Positions 27,792 to 36,594 of a stretch of 64,000 bases of DNA are shown here, one piece after another. The notes beneath the pieces were generated by a model. It was not told the DNA's origin. It did no database searches and was given only the letters and a program-made list of their open reading frames with translations. The translations under genes and the position numbers were made by a program. Position 1 is the first letter of the stretch; each line of letters starts with the position of its first letter. The stretch comes from Methanoculleus sp. (GTDB taxonomy: Archaea; Halobacteriota; Methanomicrobia; Methanomicrobiales; Methanoculleaceae), in the NCBI RefSeq assembly GCF_030019085.1, contig NZ_JASEFJ010000003.1:62001-126000 (forward strand), read 5' to 3'.

Positions 27792-28706
27792 TTGGATGCG
27801 GGGGTAATCGGTGTTGGAATGATGGGCAGGAACCATGCCCGTGTATACTCAGAACTGAAAGCGGTGGACTCGCTCTACCTCTATGATCTCAACGAGAAGG
27901 CTGCAGGTGACCTTGCCGGGGTATTCGGGGCAACCGTCTCGACTGGTGTTGAAGACCTGCTCGCAAATGTGGACGCTGTGAGCATCTGCGTCCCGACACC
28001 ATTCCATTTCTCTGTTGCAAAGCAGGCGATCGATGCCAGAGTGCCGTTCCTGATCGAGAAGCCCATCTGCGCGACGGCAGAAGAGAGCCGCCATCTTGTC
28101 AGGATTATACCTGAAGATCTTGTCGTCGGTGTCGGGCACATCGAAAGGTTCAACCCCATCGTCCCTGAGATCAAGAAGATTGTCCGTGACCCGCTTTATG
28201 TCGAGATGAAACGACATAATCCTGCCTCCTCCCGCGTGAGCGGGTCGTCAGTGGTTGAAGACCTGATGATCCACGATATTGATATTATGCGAAACGTCCT
28301 CCTCCCGGATGGGTTATATCGGCTTGCCGGGAGCGGTAACCAGGACGTATGCAGCGCCCTCTTCTCTTTTAATGAAACCCCCGTCTACCTCTCCGCGAGC
28401 AGGAAGTCCTCAAAGAAGATCCGGATGATCTACATCGAGGAGGAGGAGTTCACCATCGAGGGCGATTTCATGGCCCAGGAGATCTACATCCACCGCAAAC
28501 CCGGACAGTATGCCGTCGAGGACGAGCGCTATGTCCAGGAGAACATCATAGAGAAGGTGCTTGTGAACAAACAGGAACCCTTGAAACTCGAACTCTCAAC
28601 ATTCCTTGAGTGCGTTGCCAGGGGACGTGATTTCCCGGTCACCCCACGGCAGGCGCTGATAAACATGGAGATCTGCGAAGAGATCAGCCAATGCTTTTCG
28701 GTATAA
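27792..28706 (+). CDS. Gfo/Idh/MocA family oxidoreductase
   Basis: 304 residues from a TTG at 27792, preceded by GGTGAG. The Rossmann motif is AGVIGVGMMGRNHARVY. The conserved EKP signature occurs as PFLIEKPICATAEESRHL, and HIERFNPIVPEI leads into the C-terminal beta-sheet domain with the His-containing MIHDIDIM. The position just before wecC and wecB suggests oxidation or isomerisation of a UDP-amino sugar, such as a WbpB-like 3-dehydrogenase. The exact substrate cannot be read from the sequence. Confidence 0.87.
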   Translation: MDAGVIGVGMMGRNHARVYSELKAVDSLYLYDLNEKAAGDLAGVFGATVSTGVEDLLANVDAVSICVPTPFHFSVAKQAIDARVPFLIEKPICATAEESRHLVRIIPEDLVVGVGHIERFNPIVPEIKKIVRDPLYVEMKRHNPASSRVSGSSVVEDLMIHDIDIMRNVLLPDGLYRLAGSGNQDVCSALFSFNETPVYLSASRKSSKKIRMIYIEEEEFTIEGDFMAQEIYIHRKPGQYAVEDERYVQENIIEKVLVNKQEPLKLELSTFLECVARGRDFPVTPRQALINMEICEEISQCFSV

Positions 28707-28719
28707 GGATGGTTTTTGT

Positions 28720-30150
28720 ATGAGCAGGTTAGAGTCAATCATCAATGCCCGTGGACCTATCAGAAAGGTAGGTGTGGTCGGCATGGGGTATGTCGGCATC
28801 CCGGCCGCAGTGCTCTTTGCCGACACGCCAGAGTTTGAGTTTGTCTATGGGTTTCAGCGCGATTCGCCGTCTTCCGGCTACAAGATCGCCATGCTCAACC
28901 GTGGCGAATCCCCGCTTCGCGGCGAGGAACCAGAGCTTGAAGAACTGCTCTCGAAGGTTCTCGATGCGGGTAAGTTCCGGTGCACATCAGACTTCTCCCG
29001 GATAGTTGAGTGCGATGCGGTGACCCTCGCAATCCAGACCCCCTTCAAGAACCCGAAGGACCTGATCCCCGACTTTTCCGCTCTGATAGAAGGGCTCAGG
29101 CAGGTGGGAAAGCACCTTACAAAAGGAGTGCTTGTGGTGCTTGAGTCGACCGTCACTCCCGGCACAACCGCAGGGATGGCCCGCGAGATCCTGGAGGAGG
29201 AGTCAGGCATGATCGCCGGCGAGGATTTTGCGCTTGCTCATGCCCCGGAACGGGTGATGGTCGGACGGTTGATCAGGAACATCCGCGAACACGACCGGAT
29301 TGTCGGTGGGATAAACGAGGTGAGCACAGCGCGGGCGACTGAACTCTACCGACCTGTCCTTACGACCGGCAGGATAATCCCTATGACCGCAACCGCGGCC
29401 GAGGTTACTAAGACCGCCGAGAACGCCTTCCGCGATCTTCAGATCGCCGCCGTGAACCAGCTTGCCCTCCACTGTGAGGCGATGGGCGTCAACGTCTACG
29501 ACGTTCGGAGGGGGATCGACTCGCTCAAGGGCGAGGGGATCACACGTGCGATCCTCTGGCCGGGTGCGGGTGTTGGCGGTCACTGCCTGACAAAAGATAC
29601 CTGGCACCTTGAGCGGGGCGCTGTCATCCTCGGCGGCGACCTGTGGTATCCGCACGGGGCGGAGTCGATCTTTGGTGTCGCCCGCAGGATAAACGAGTTC
29701 ATGCCCCGCCACATGGTGCACCTGACAGTCGAGGGGCTCAAACGCGCCGGTAAGTCGGCGGATGGCGCGAACGTGGCGCTTCTTGGCTGGGCGTTCATCC
29801 AGAACTCCGATGATACACGAAACACCCCTGCAGAGCCATACCTTGAGGCGATGAAAGAGGCGGGTGCGAACGTCCGCGTTCACGACCCATATGTGGATGA
29901 ATATCCGGGGATCGAGGTCTCACACGACCTTGATGCAACCCTCGCTGGTGCGGATGTGATCACAATCTTCACCGGTCATCGGCAGTATTTCTCTCTTGAA
30001 CCTGCACGAACAAAAGAACTCTCTGGCAGCGAGCATCCGGTGATCGTGGACGGCAGGAACGTTATCGACCCGGACACGTTTATCGAGGCGGGGTTCATCT
30101 ACAAGGGCATCGGCCGGGGCGACAAGAACAGTCATCCGATCCGGCGGTAG
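28720..30150 (+). CDS. wecC: UDP-N-acetyl-D-mannosaminuronate dehydrogenase (WecC-like)
   Basis: A 476-residue UDP-sugar dehydrogenase that oxidises C6 of UDP-ManNAc twice to the uronic acid. The NAD motif is VGVVGMGYVGIPAAVLFA. LESTVTPGTTAGMAREILEE follows, and the catalytic Cys is in GAGVGGHCLTKDTWHL with Lys and Asp nearby. AEVTKTAENAFRDLQIAAVN is the central helix. The C-terminal domain begins at LLGWAFIQNSDDTRNTPAEP. wecB starts 4 bp after the stop, so the pair converts UDP-GlcNAc to UDP-ManNAcA, a sugar found in archaeal N-glycans. Confidence 0.9.
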   Translation: MSRLESIINARGPIRKVGVVGMGYVGIPAAVLFADTPEFEFVYGFQRDSPSSGYKIAMLNRGESPLRGEEPELEELLSKVLDAGKFRCTSDFSRIVECDAVTLAIQTPFKNPKDLIPDFSALIEGLRQVGKHLTKGVLVVLESTVTPGTTAGMAREILEEESGMIAGEDFALAHAPERVMVGRLIRNIREHDRIVGGINEVSTARATELYRPVLTTGRIIPMTATAAEVTKTAENAFRDLQIAAVNQLALHCEAMGVNVYDVRRGIDSLKGEGITRAILWPGAGVGGHCLTKDTWHLERGAVILGGDLWYPHGAESIFGVARRINEFMPRHMVHLTVEGLKRAGKSADGANVALLGWAFIQNSDDTRNTPAEPYLEAMKEAGANVRVHDPYVDEYPGIEVSHDLDATLAGADVITIFTGHRQYFSLEPARTKELSGSEHPVIVDGRNVIDPDTFIEAGFIYKGIGRGDKNSHPIRR

Positions 30151-30153
30151 TAC

Positions 30154-31239
30154 ATGAAGATTGCATCGATCGTCGGCGCAAGGCCGCAGTTCATCAAGTG
30201 TGCACCGGTCTCCAGGGAGATCCGGAAGGACTACCAGGAGGTCCTCATCCATACGGGGCAACACTATGACCACGGGATGTCGGAGATCTTCTTTGAGGAA
30301 CTCGGCATCCCGAAACCCGACTACAACCTGGGGATTGGATCGGGGACGCACGGCCACCAGACCGGGGCGATGCTCGCAGCGATCGAGGACGTCCTGGAGA
30401 GAGAGGGGCCGGATGCGGTTATTGTCTACGGTGACACCAACTCTACCCTGGCGGGAGCGCTTGCGGCGGCAAAACTTCACATACCGGTGGCGCACGTGGA
30501 GGCCGGACTCAGGAGTTTTGACCGCCGGATGCCAGAGGAAGTGAACCGGGTGCTCACCGACCACTGCTCGGAGATCCTGTTCTGTCCAACAAAGACCGCG
30601 GTATCTAACCTTGCGGCCGAGGGGATCAGGAAGGGTGTATTTCTGGTGGGAGACGTCATGGTCGATGCCATGAACTACAACCGCGGGGTCGCGGAAGAAC
30701 GTTCCAGGATCCTGGAGAACGTGGGGGTCGAACCGGGGGACTATCTGGTGGTCACCGTCCACCGGCCATCAAACACCGACAGAAGGGATAGTATGGCCGC
30801 CATACTCGGTGCGCTGGGGGATGTCGAGAGACCTGTTGTCTTCCCGGTCCACCCCCGGACACGGAAGTTCCTGGATGAATACGGTCTCCTCGCGAAGATA
30901 CCCGCGAACGTCATTCTGACCGAACCGCTCGGTTACCTTGATATGATCAGGCTGATGGCCCATGCGGAGAAGATCCTGACCGACTCCGGCGGCATCCAGA
31001 AGGAGGCCTACCTGCTCGGCGTACCCTGCATCACCCTCCGGGAGAATACCGAATGGGTTGAGACGGTCGAGAGCGGATGGAACGTGCTTGTCGGTGCCGA
31101 ACGGGATCGGGTTTTGGATGCTGTTTTGCATTTCTCACCGACGGTGCGACAGAAAAACCTCTTTGGCGAGGGGAATGCCAGCCTTCTGATCAGGAAGTTT
31201 CTCGGCAGGTACCTGGACACCAACCAGCGCCGGTTGTGA
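30154..31239 (+). CDS. wecB: UDP-N-acetylglucosamine 2-epimerase (second copy)
   Basis: 361 residues with the same architecture as the copy at 7990-9072 but clearly diverged. Motifs: IVGARPQFIKCAPVSREI, VIVYGDTNSTLAGALAAAK, HVEAGLRSFDRRMPEEVNR, VTVHRPSNTDRRDS and LTDSGGIQKEAYLLGVPCIT. Being 4 bp behind wecC, this is the copy most likely dedicated to UDP-ManNAcA. A candidate decayed right end of a TnpB element begins right after its stop. Confidence 0.95.
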   Translation: MKIASIVGARPQFIKCAPVSREIRKDYQEVLIHTGQHYDHGMSEIFFEELGIPKPDYNLGIGSGTHGHQTGAMLAAIEDVLEREGPDAVIVYGDTNSTLAGALAAAKLHIPVAHVEAGLRSFDRRMPEEVNRVLTDHCSEILFCPTKTAVSNLAAEGIRKGVFLVGDVMVDAMNYNRGVAEERSRILENVGVEPGDYLVVTVHRPSNTDRRDSMAAILGALGDVERPVVFPVHPRTRKFLDEYGLLAKIPANVILTEPLGYLDMIRLMAHAEKILTDSGGIQKEAYLLGVPCITLRENTEWVETVESGWNVLVGAERDRVLDAVLHFSPTVRQKNLFGEGNASLLIRKFLGRYLDTNQRRL

Positions 31240-31725
31240 GTGGTAAGTTACTGCTCCCCTCTCGTCGGGGTATCCCGGGATACTACCCCTGGGATTGCAG
31301 CCCAAATCCCATAATATTGATCGCCGCGTATCTCTGTCCCGATCCATAGATAACCCACGGTGCGGGCAGGAGTGGACACGGTTAGAGAGCGTATTGGCGA
31401 CGATCATGTCACATCTGGAAACACTGCCATGATGTATTCCCTGGGTTCACGAGGATCAGACGAGAACCAGCCTCTTTTGCTCTGGTCTCTGCGATCGTGA
31501 TGAACAGATTCCAGGCGACATCGACAATGTTTTTTGCCAGATGATGGTTTTTATGCATGTTTTTGATCTTCAGATCCTCAAACACGATCGTGCCGAACCG
31601 ATCCACCAACTGCCGGGAGATCTGATGAGCAAAATCGAACTTACGGCTCGCGATCCGTTCGTGGACGCGTGCGACAACCTCTCTGGCTTTCTTACGTTCA
31701 GGAGTTTGCCGATCTTCCTTCTTTT
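31240..31725 (-). pseudogene. tnpB: Fragment of IS200/IS605-family TnpB (OrfB)
   Basis: The minus-strand frame 31409-31725 keeps the centre of TnpB: VVARVHERIASRKFDFAHQ, the Glu-bearing IVFEDLKIKNM of the RuvC site, AKNIVDVAWNLF, and SRLILVNPGNTSWQC before the zinc ribbon. About 200 N-terminal residues and the CxxC ribbon with the last catalytic Asp are gone. On its 5' side it runs straight into the 73-bp repeat at 31726-31798. On the 3' side, next to wecB, the minus strand has CCCCGACGAGGGG followed by AGCAGTAACTTAC, which may be a degenerate right end. It is not functional as a nuclease. Confidence 0.75.
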
Positions 31726-31798
31726 CTTTCGTATGAAAATGACCCCCGATTTTCATCCGGTGTGCCTGTAGCTCTAACGGGCATCATGTAGTTTTTTG
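31726..31798. repeat. 73-bp palindromic repeat, copy 1
   Basis: Matches 47928-48000 at 67 of 73 positions by eye. It contains ATGAAAAT and ATTTTCAT separated by GACCCCCG, a perfect 8-bp stem here. Hairpins of this kind mark the ends of IS200/IS605 elements, and this copy directly abuts the TnpB fragment, so it may be that element's end. Confidence 0.8.
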
Positions 31799-32200
31799 TC
31801 TGGAAGAGAGCACGAATGTTACTCCAGGGTGTATAGTTGACCATCTGGAGAACTTTAAATTACACATCCTTAACAGCGGGATTCTGATCCTTCAGCGTGA
31901 CGATCCGCGCCTGTGTTCCCCGCATCGTCGGAGTGGGGCATTTATCCCGCGCAGTGTGACACTCTTCAAGGGGTTTCCTACAGAGCCACACACGGGTATC
32001 GAGTGCGGTATTCAACCGCCCCTCTGTGATTGCATCAGGATAAGGACGATACGTGTAGGAAGCGATCATCCAATTCTCTTCTCTTGAGAATCGACATACT
32101 ATTTGAGGGCATCAAGAACCCCTCCACCTGTGGGGGGGACTTCCAGATCCGCCCTCTTCACCCCCGTGAGTTAAAAAAGCAGATTGCAGGAGCGGAAAAT
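31799..32200. other. Gap, no gene seen
   Basis: About 400 bp between the TnpB remnant and the FKBP gene. Open frames are short and unlike any family I know. A G-run (CACCTGTGGGGGGGAC) near 32125-32140 is the only marked local feature. Confidence 0.3.
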
Positions 32201-32938
32201 TTAATCCTCCGACTCCCTGGCCTCGTCAGCCTCAGCGGTCCCGATCTCTTCCGTCTCCTGTTGTGATTCAGTCGAGGGCTGGCGAGTAAACGTCTCCTTC
32301 ATGACGACTTCGTTGACCTCAGGGTAGTATTCGAAGATCTGGCTGATCAGACTTCCCCGCCACATCATCCAGCGCCGATCATAGATGATATCCTGAGGCA
32401 GCGCGAGCTCGACCGTTCCATCGGTGATCCTGACATTGATATCGCTCCGGCGGGCGAAGATCTTGATGAGACCCCTGATCTGCTCCAGCTGATCGTCGAC
32501 CTTCTCGAGGATGCTGTAGGTGTAGTGCACGCTCTTTCCTGCGAAGGGGTGGTTAAAGTCGACGACCGCGCGCCTCCCTATGACGTTGGTGACAATACCC
32601 TCGCGGCCTTCGATGCTGACCCGCATCCCGGGTTCGGGCTTCTCGCGGAACTGCGTGATCGGGAAAGAGGCCACCTCGCTCTCGTCGTGCTCTCCGAACG
32701 CCTTCTCGGGCGGGATCTCAACCTCTCCTTCCGTGCCAACCTCCTTTCCGATCAGTTCCTCTTCAAGACCGCTAAGGATGTGGTGGCTTCCAAGGCGGAT
32801 GGTTATCGGGCCGTATTCCGCCATTTGATTGTAGATACCCTCTTCCTTTGCAATCTCCTCATCTGTGGTATCAAAAACGTCCCCACCGATACGGCCGGTG
32901 TAGCTGATCCTGACAAAATCTCCTTCCTGAAGTGCCAT
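32201..32938 (-). CDS. FKBP-type peptidyl-prolyl isomerase, archaeal long form
   Basis: 245 residues from the ATG at 32938; the longer frame to 33034 starts in a low-quality region. The FKBP domain (LQEGDFVRISYTGRIGGDVF, GSHHILSGLEEELIGKEVG) is interrupted by the SlyD-like insert-in-flap (FPITQFREKPEPGMRVSIEG). DFNHPFAGKSVHYTYSILE closes the domain. A C-terminal domain of ~90 residues follows (GLIKIFARRSDINVRITDG), as in methanogen FKBP26-type chaperone isomerases, ending in an acidic tail (ETEEIGTAEADEARESED). It assists folding in the cytoplasm. Confidence 0.92.
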   Translation of the reverse strand: MALQEGDFVRISYTGRIGGDVFDTTDEEIAKEEGIYNQMAEYGPITIRLGSHHILSGLEEELIGKEVGTEGEVEIPPEKAFGEHDESEVASFPITQFREKPEPGMRVSIEGREGIVTNVIGRRAVVDFNHPFAGKSVHYTYSILEKVDDQLEQIRGLIKIFARRSDINVRITDGTVELALPQDIIYDRRWMMWRGSLISQIFEYYPEVNEVVMKETFTRQPSTESQQETEEIGTAEADEARESED

Positions 32939-33108
32939 TTTCCATTCACCATGGTTAGTTAGTGCACAGCAATCTCCTGTACGGCGTTTGCGCACAGGTT
33001 CACCGAGCACCTCTATCAAGTTGTTCCATTTCATTAGGATGGAATGGTATATATACTGTCTACCAGCCTGCCCGTGGTCATAAGCACCCGGAATAACAGG
33101 ATCTAGCC

Positions 33109-33829
33109 CCCTCCAGAACTACCTGGATCTTCAGCCTATTTTGCCGTTAGATCCGCACTTAAAGGCTCAAAGATCGCTCCCCTTGCAAAAGTAAACTCGC
33201 TCTGAGGCCTGATACCAGATCCTGGTAGTTTAAAACCAGAAACACGAGAGAGGCGCTGGAGAAGACACATGCACGGCCATCCCTGCTATCGCCACGCACT
33301 GCCCGCCCCTCGGAAGGGGGCGGGAGGAGGCGCGGAACGCGCCGGGAGGTGTGGGTGATCTGCATGCCGGAAAAGAGTGCCCGGTAACAAGTCAAGACAT
33401 GGGAAAGAGGCGTTCCGCCCCACCGTCAGCCCCTCCCCACGGGGGCGATTCTCCATTGATACAGTGTCCCGGTGTGCATCCAGAGTATCACGGCGAGACC
33501 ATCCATGGCACGGCCTTCCCTGGCAATCACCCCGTAATCCCCTCACCCCCGAGGAGGTGGAGAAAGCGAACCTTTGCTTATGTGAAGTTACTGAACCGTG
33601 GGGCTCCGGGAGCAGAATATCTGTCGCGATGCTCAGGCAGGTGAGGCTAAGGTCTCGCAAAGTGAGTTTAAACAGCCTATTTACGAGGATTGTGCTATTA
33701 TTTCTGAACAATTGTAAAAATACCGCTATTGTGGATGTACTTCTGGTAGGGGGACCATTACAACTGGCGTTAACCAGAATACGGAGACTCAAAAAGTGGC
33801 TGAATAGTGAGATCTGGAGGAGGCTAAAC
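33109..33829. repeat. Long dispersed mosaic repeat, copy B
   Basis: About 720 bp, the second copy of the repeat at 25179-25983. Both outer blocks are well kept (left ~130 bp and right ~180 bp), while the middle is rearranged: a CTGCTATCGCC...GCCCGCCCCT block lies early here but late in copy A. Differences in the right block are mostly single substitutions plus a 2-bp indel after GTAGGGGG. A 179-codon plus-strand frame crosses this copy (from 33377), but it is not kept in copy A. Confidence 0.85.
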
Positions 33830-34281
33830 AGTATGAAATCGTTCTTAGAACCACCGGCCAGCAGGGTGAGGATGGGTGTGGAGATAGCACCGTGGAAACC
33901 ATTCATGGTGATGTGAGAAGCCAGATGAACCCGGCAAGGCGATTTGTTTTGTAGCAGTGTACCGTGGGAGAAGGTAATTCCCCATTCCTCTCGCTGCATG
34001 GTTCCAGTGACCGGGTTATCCATCGTATGGTGGAAGAACCCCGCCCCCAGGCCCGCCGGCGCGTCCCCCCTTCCGCCCTTTCCGCCAGGGGCAAATGGAG
34101 TTCTTGCTTTTAAGGAGTCTTTCATCCTGAATCGGAGAGAGACGCTCCCATTTCTCGCATTGGACGGCCTGGAGAATTGTCCGGCCATTCAGGGTGCGCC
34201 TTCGCCAGGGTTCAATCGCCAGGAACACCCCATCGGCAGGGGTTTATCACCGATCCAGATAGACGATCTGATGCGAGAGTT
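33830..34281. other. Gap between repeat B and the CYTH gene
   Basis: About 450 bp with no credible gene. GGGTTTATCACC near 34241-34252 lies about 30-40 bp before the ATG of the CYTH gene and could be its TATA box. A GC-rich run (CCCGCCCCCAGGCCCGCCGG) lies near 34043. Confidence 0.35.
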
Positions 34282-34809
34282 ATGCTCGAGGTGGAGGCAA
34301 AGTTTGCGGTCAGGGATCTTGATACAATCAGATCCAGGCTGGAAGCGATGGGAGTGCGGAAGGGCAGGAGACAAAAGGAACTGGACGTCTACTACAACGC
34401 CCCACACCGCGATTTTGGTGAGACGGACGAGGCGTTGCGGGTCAGGTATGATGATACCGGGATCACACTCACCTACAAAGGCCCGAAAATCCATGTAGGC
34501 AGCGCAAAGGCCAGGGAAGAACAGAACCTGGGTGTGAGCTCCGGGGAGACCCTTGAGGCGATACTCACCAGCCTGGGGTTCCGACGTGCTGCCACGGTCT
34601 CCAAGGTGCGCGAGTTCTATGAGGCAGCAGGTGTGACCATAACACTCGACGCCGTCGAGGGACTCGGGACATTCATCGAGATCGAGATCCTGACCGGAGA
34701 CGATAGAGATGACGCCGCCACAAGGATTGGCGCGATTGCAAAAGAACTGGGTGTAGAGGGTCCACCGATCTACACCTCATATCTTGAGATGTTGTTGTTC
34801 AAACAGTGA
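34282..34809 (+). CDS. cyaB: CYTH domain protein (class IV adenylate cyclase/thiamine triphosphatase-like)
   Basis: 175 residues from the ATG at 34282. It opens with the diagnostic ExExK motif (LEVEAKFAVRD), followed by LDVYYNAPHRDF, ALRVRYDDTGITLTYKGPK with paired basic residues, and FIEIEILTG, the acidic strand closing the triphosphate tunnel. CYTH proteins bind triphosphates with divalent metal. In archaea the CyaB branch has unknown physiological substrate, so cyclase activity is not claimed. The 3' end overlaps the convergent phosphoesterase by 11 bp. Confidence 0.85.
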   Translation: MLEVEAKFAVRDLDTIRSRLEAMGVRKGRRQKELDVYYNAPHRDFGETDEALRVRYDDTGITLTYKGPKIHVGSAKAREEQNLGVSSGETLEAILTSLGFRRAATVSKVREFYEAAGVTITLDAVEGLGTFIEIEILTGDDRDDAATRIGAIAKELGVEGPPIYTSYLEMLLFKQ

Positions 34810-35440
34810 TCAGATCAATACGGATCTCTTTCGGTTCATCCCCGAAATGGATGAGAGCACCGAATCCATCCGATGCAGGCCCGGGGTTGACGATTCTGAC
34901 GCCGTCTACCTCGGTGACGCCCCGTGCTTCATGGATATGGGCGCAGCAAACCAGGTCGAAACCGGCCATGTGCTTTCTTATGCTCTGGCTCCCGACGTGA
35001 TTCGCGCCGACGACGTCCAGTGTCTTGTAAGGCGGGGCATGACTTATCAGGACGTTGTGAACGTTCCGCTCCATGTACCTGACGATCCTGCCGAGTTCTT
35101 TATCGATCTCTTCTTCCGTCAGTTCAAACGGTGTGTCAAATGGAGTCTTGTTCGAGCCCCCAAGCCCGGCGAATGTTACCTTGCCAAGGGAGATCCAAGA
35201 GTTATGCAGACAGACCGCATCCGAACGCTCGAGCACGTCGACGATCTCGCGGGGATCGCAGTTGCCTGGTATTGCAAAACATGGCACCTCGAAGGAGGAG
35301 ACTACTGACTCTACAGGTTCAAGTGGACCGAAATTGGTTATGTCACCAGCGATTATGACCGCATCGTAGTCGTAGCCGAGAAAAGCGTCTACTTTTCCGT
35401 AGTTTCCGTGCAGATCTGCTAGGAGGAGCACATCCATCAT
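34799..35440 (-). CDS. Metallophosphoesterase (calcineurin-like)
   Basis: 213 residues with all metal-binding blocks of the family: LLLADLHGNYGK (DxH), VIIAGDITNFG (GD), FAIPGNCDP (GN), VLISHAPPY and CAHIHEARG (HxH). The protein is short, like archaeal YfcE/MJ0936-type phosphodiesterases acting on small phosphate esters. It lies 3 bp downstream of the radical SAM gene, so the two form an operon. Confidence 0.9.
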   Translation of the reverse strand: MMDVLLLADLHGNYGKVDAFLGYDYDAVIIAGDITNFGPLEPVESVVSSFEVPCFAIPGNCDPREIVDVLERSDAVCLHNSWISLGKVTFAGLGGSNKTPFDTPFELTEEEIDKELGRIVRYMERNVHNVLISHAPPYKTLDVVGANHVGSQSIRKHMAGFDLVCCAHIHEARGVTEVDGVRIVNPGPASDGFGALIHFGDEPKEIRIDLITV

Positions 35441-35443
35441 GCT

Positions 35444-36556
35444 CTATAGATGAGGGGTGTGTCTAAAAAACCTTATCTCATGATCCATCCACGAGCCGGT
35501 TATTCTGCCGTTGAGCGCCAGTTTTCCAAGGACGTTCTCGGTCTCCGGAAGGAGCGAACGGGGGCTGGCTTTTGAGAGCGGTGTCCCCGGGAGTGGCATG
35601 AAGTAGTGGATATGTGCCCTCCCCACCCGCGTGACCTCCCTCACCAGGTCGAGCGTTGCGCGCTGGTCATCATCGCTCTCAAATGGCAGCCCGAGGATAA
35701 AATCGACGACCGGAACGAGCCCGTATTCATAACAGAGGTCGACAGCACAAAGGACGTCCTGGACCGTATGCCCCCGGTGCAGACGGCGTAACACCGCATC
35801 GCTCCCCGACTGCGCCCCAAAGTGCAGACGGGTGTTGGCGCAGTGGTCGGTCACAAGTTCCAGGAACTGTTCTGAGACGCACTCCGGGCGCACCTCGCCC
35901 GGGAAGGTGCCGAAGAAGACCCGTCGCCCATCCAGTCTCTTGAGGAGGCGCTCTACCCTGTCAGGTCGCAGATGGACGCCATCAGAGCCGTAGGCGAAGG
36001 CGTTCGGGGTGACGAACCTGACATCCAGGTAGCGCGAGGCGTGGAGGACGATCTCGTCAATGGACCTGTGGCGCATACATCGCCCAAACAGGCGCGGCGT
36101 CTGGCAGTAATCACAGGAGAAGGGGCATCCCCGCGTGATCTCGACAAAACCCTTGATCTGCGAGAAGGGCGGGTAACCGTCCAGGAGAACGGTGTGGTGG
36201 GCAGGGGTGTAGCCAGTAGCGGTAGCAACACCGGGCGGCGGGTCACGCCCCTCCTCGATAGCGGCAAGAAGCGCCGGGAGGGTGTACTCGCCCTCCCCGA
36301 CGACAACGTAATCGGCGTATTCAGCCACCTCACGGTAGCAGGCAGAGGCATGAGGGCCGCCTACGATCGTTATGCAGTCTGTGCCGGCGATCTCGTCACG
36401 ATAGACGCATTCGTTTATAGAGTTCAGGCTGTAGATGGTGACATCCGGTCGAGGGCCGTCCGTCACCTCGATCTCGTAACCGTGCACCTCGCACGCAGCA
36501 GCAAGTGCGGCAAAGGTGTTCTTTGCCTGAGGGATGTATCGCCAGTATACCCTCAT
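35444..36556 (-). CDS. B12-binding/radical SAM protein, MJ_1487 family
   Basis: 370 residues. The N-terminal ~130 residues form a cobalamin-binding-like Rossmann domain (DVTIYSLNSINE, TIVGGPHASACYREVAEYAD). They lack the DxHxxG cobalamin ligand loop, as is usual for this group. The radical SAM core begins at EITRGCPFSCDYCQTPRLFG (Cx3Cx2C). HFGAQSGSDAVLRRLHRGHT and PVVDFILGLPFESDD are later SAM-binding blocks. The family is conserved in methanogens with unknown function. It precedes the phosphoesterase. Confidence 0.85.
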   Translation of the reverse strand: MRVYWRYIPQAKNTFAALAAACEVHGYEIEVTDGPRPDVTIYSLNSINECVYRDEIAGTDCITIVGGPHASACYREVAEYADYVVVGEGEYTLPALLAAIEEGRDPPPGVATATGYTPAHHTVLLDGYPPFSQIKGFVEITRGCPFSCDYCQTPRLFGRCMRHRSIDEIVLHASRYLDVRFVTPNAFAYGSDGVHLRPDRVERLLKRLDGRRVFFGTFPGEVRPECVSEQFLELVTDHCANTRLHFGAQSGSDAVLRRLHRGHTVQDVLCAVDLCYEYGLVPVVDFILGLPFESDDDQRATLDLVREVTRVGRAHIHYFMPLPGTPLSKASPRSLLPETENVLGKLALNGRITGSWMDHEIRFFRHTPHL

Positions 36557-36594
36557 GTCACGGGTTTTGCGGGCGTGCCTGATGCTTAAAGCGT

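Noticed and set aside
29920-30762. A 280-codon minus-strand frame inside wecC/wecB
   Set aside because: It is antisense to two well-supported genes and arises from the third-position GC bias.
33377-33916. A 179-codon plus-strand frame across repeat copy B
   Set aside because: Copy A has a stop and a 2-bp indel in the equivalent place, the N-terminal part is low-complexity Pro/Arg text, and no family is recognisable.
33286-34188. A 300-codon minus-strand frame over repeat B and the following gap
   Set aside because: Composition is driven by GC-rich text. Copy A does not keep it open, and similarity between copies is explained by DNA identity alone.
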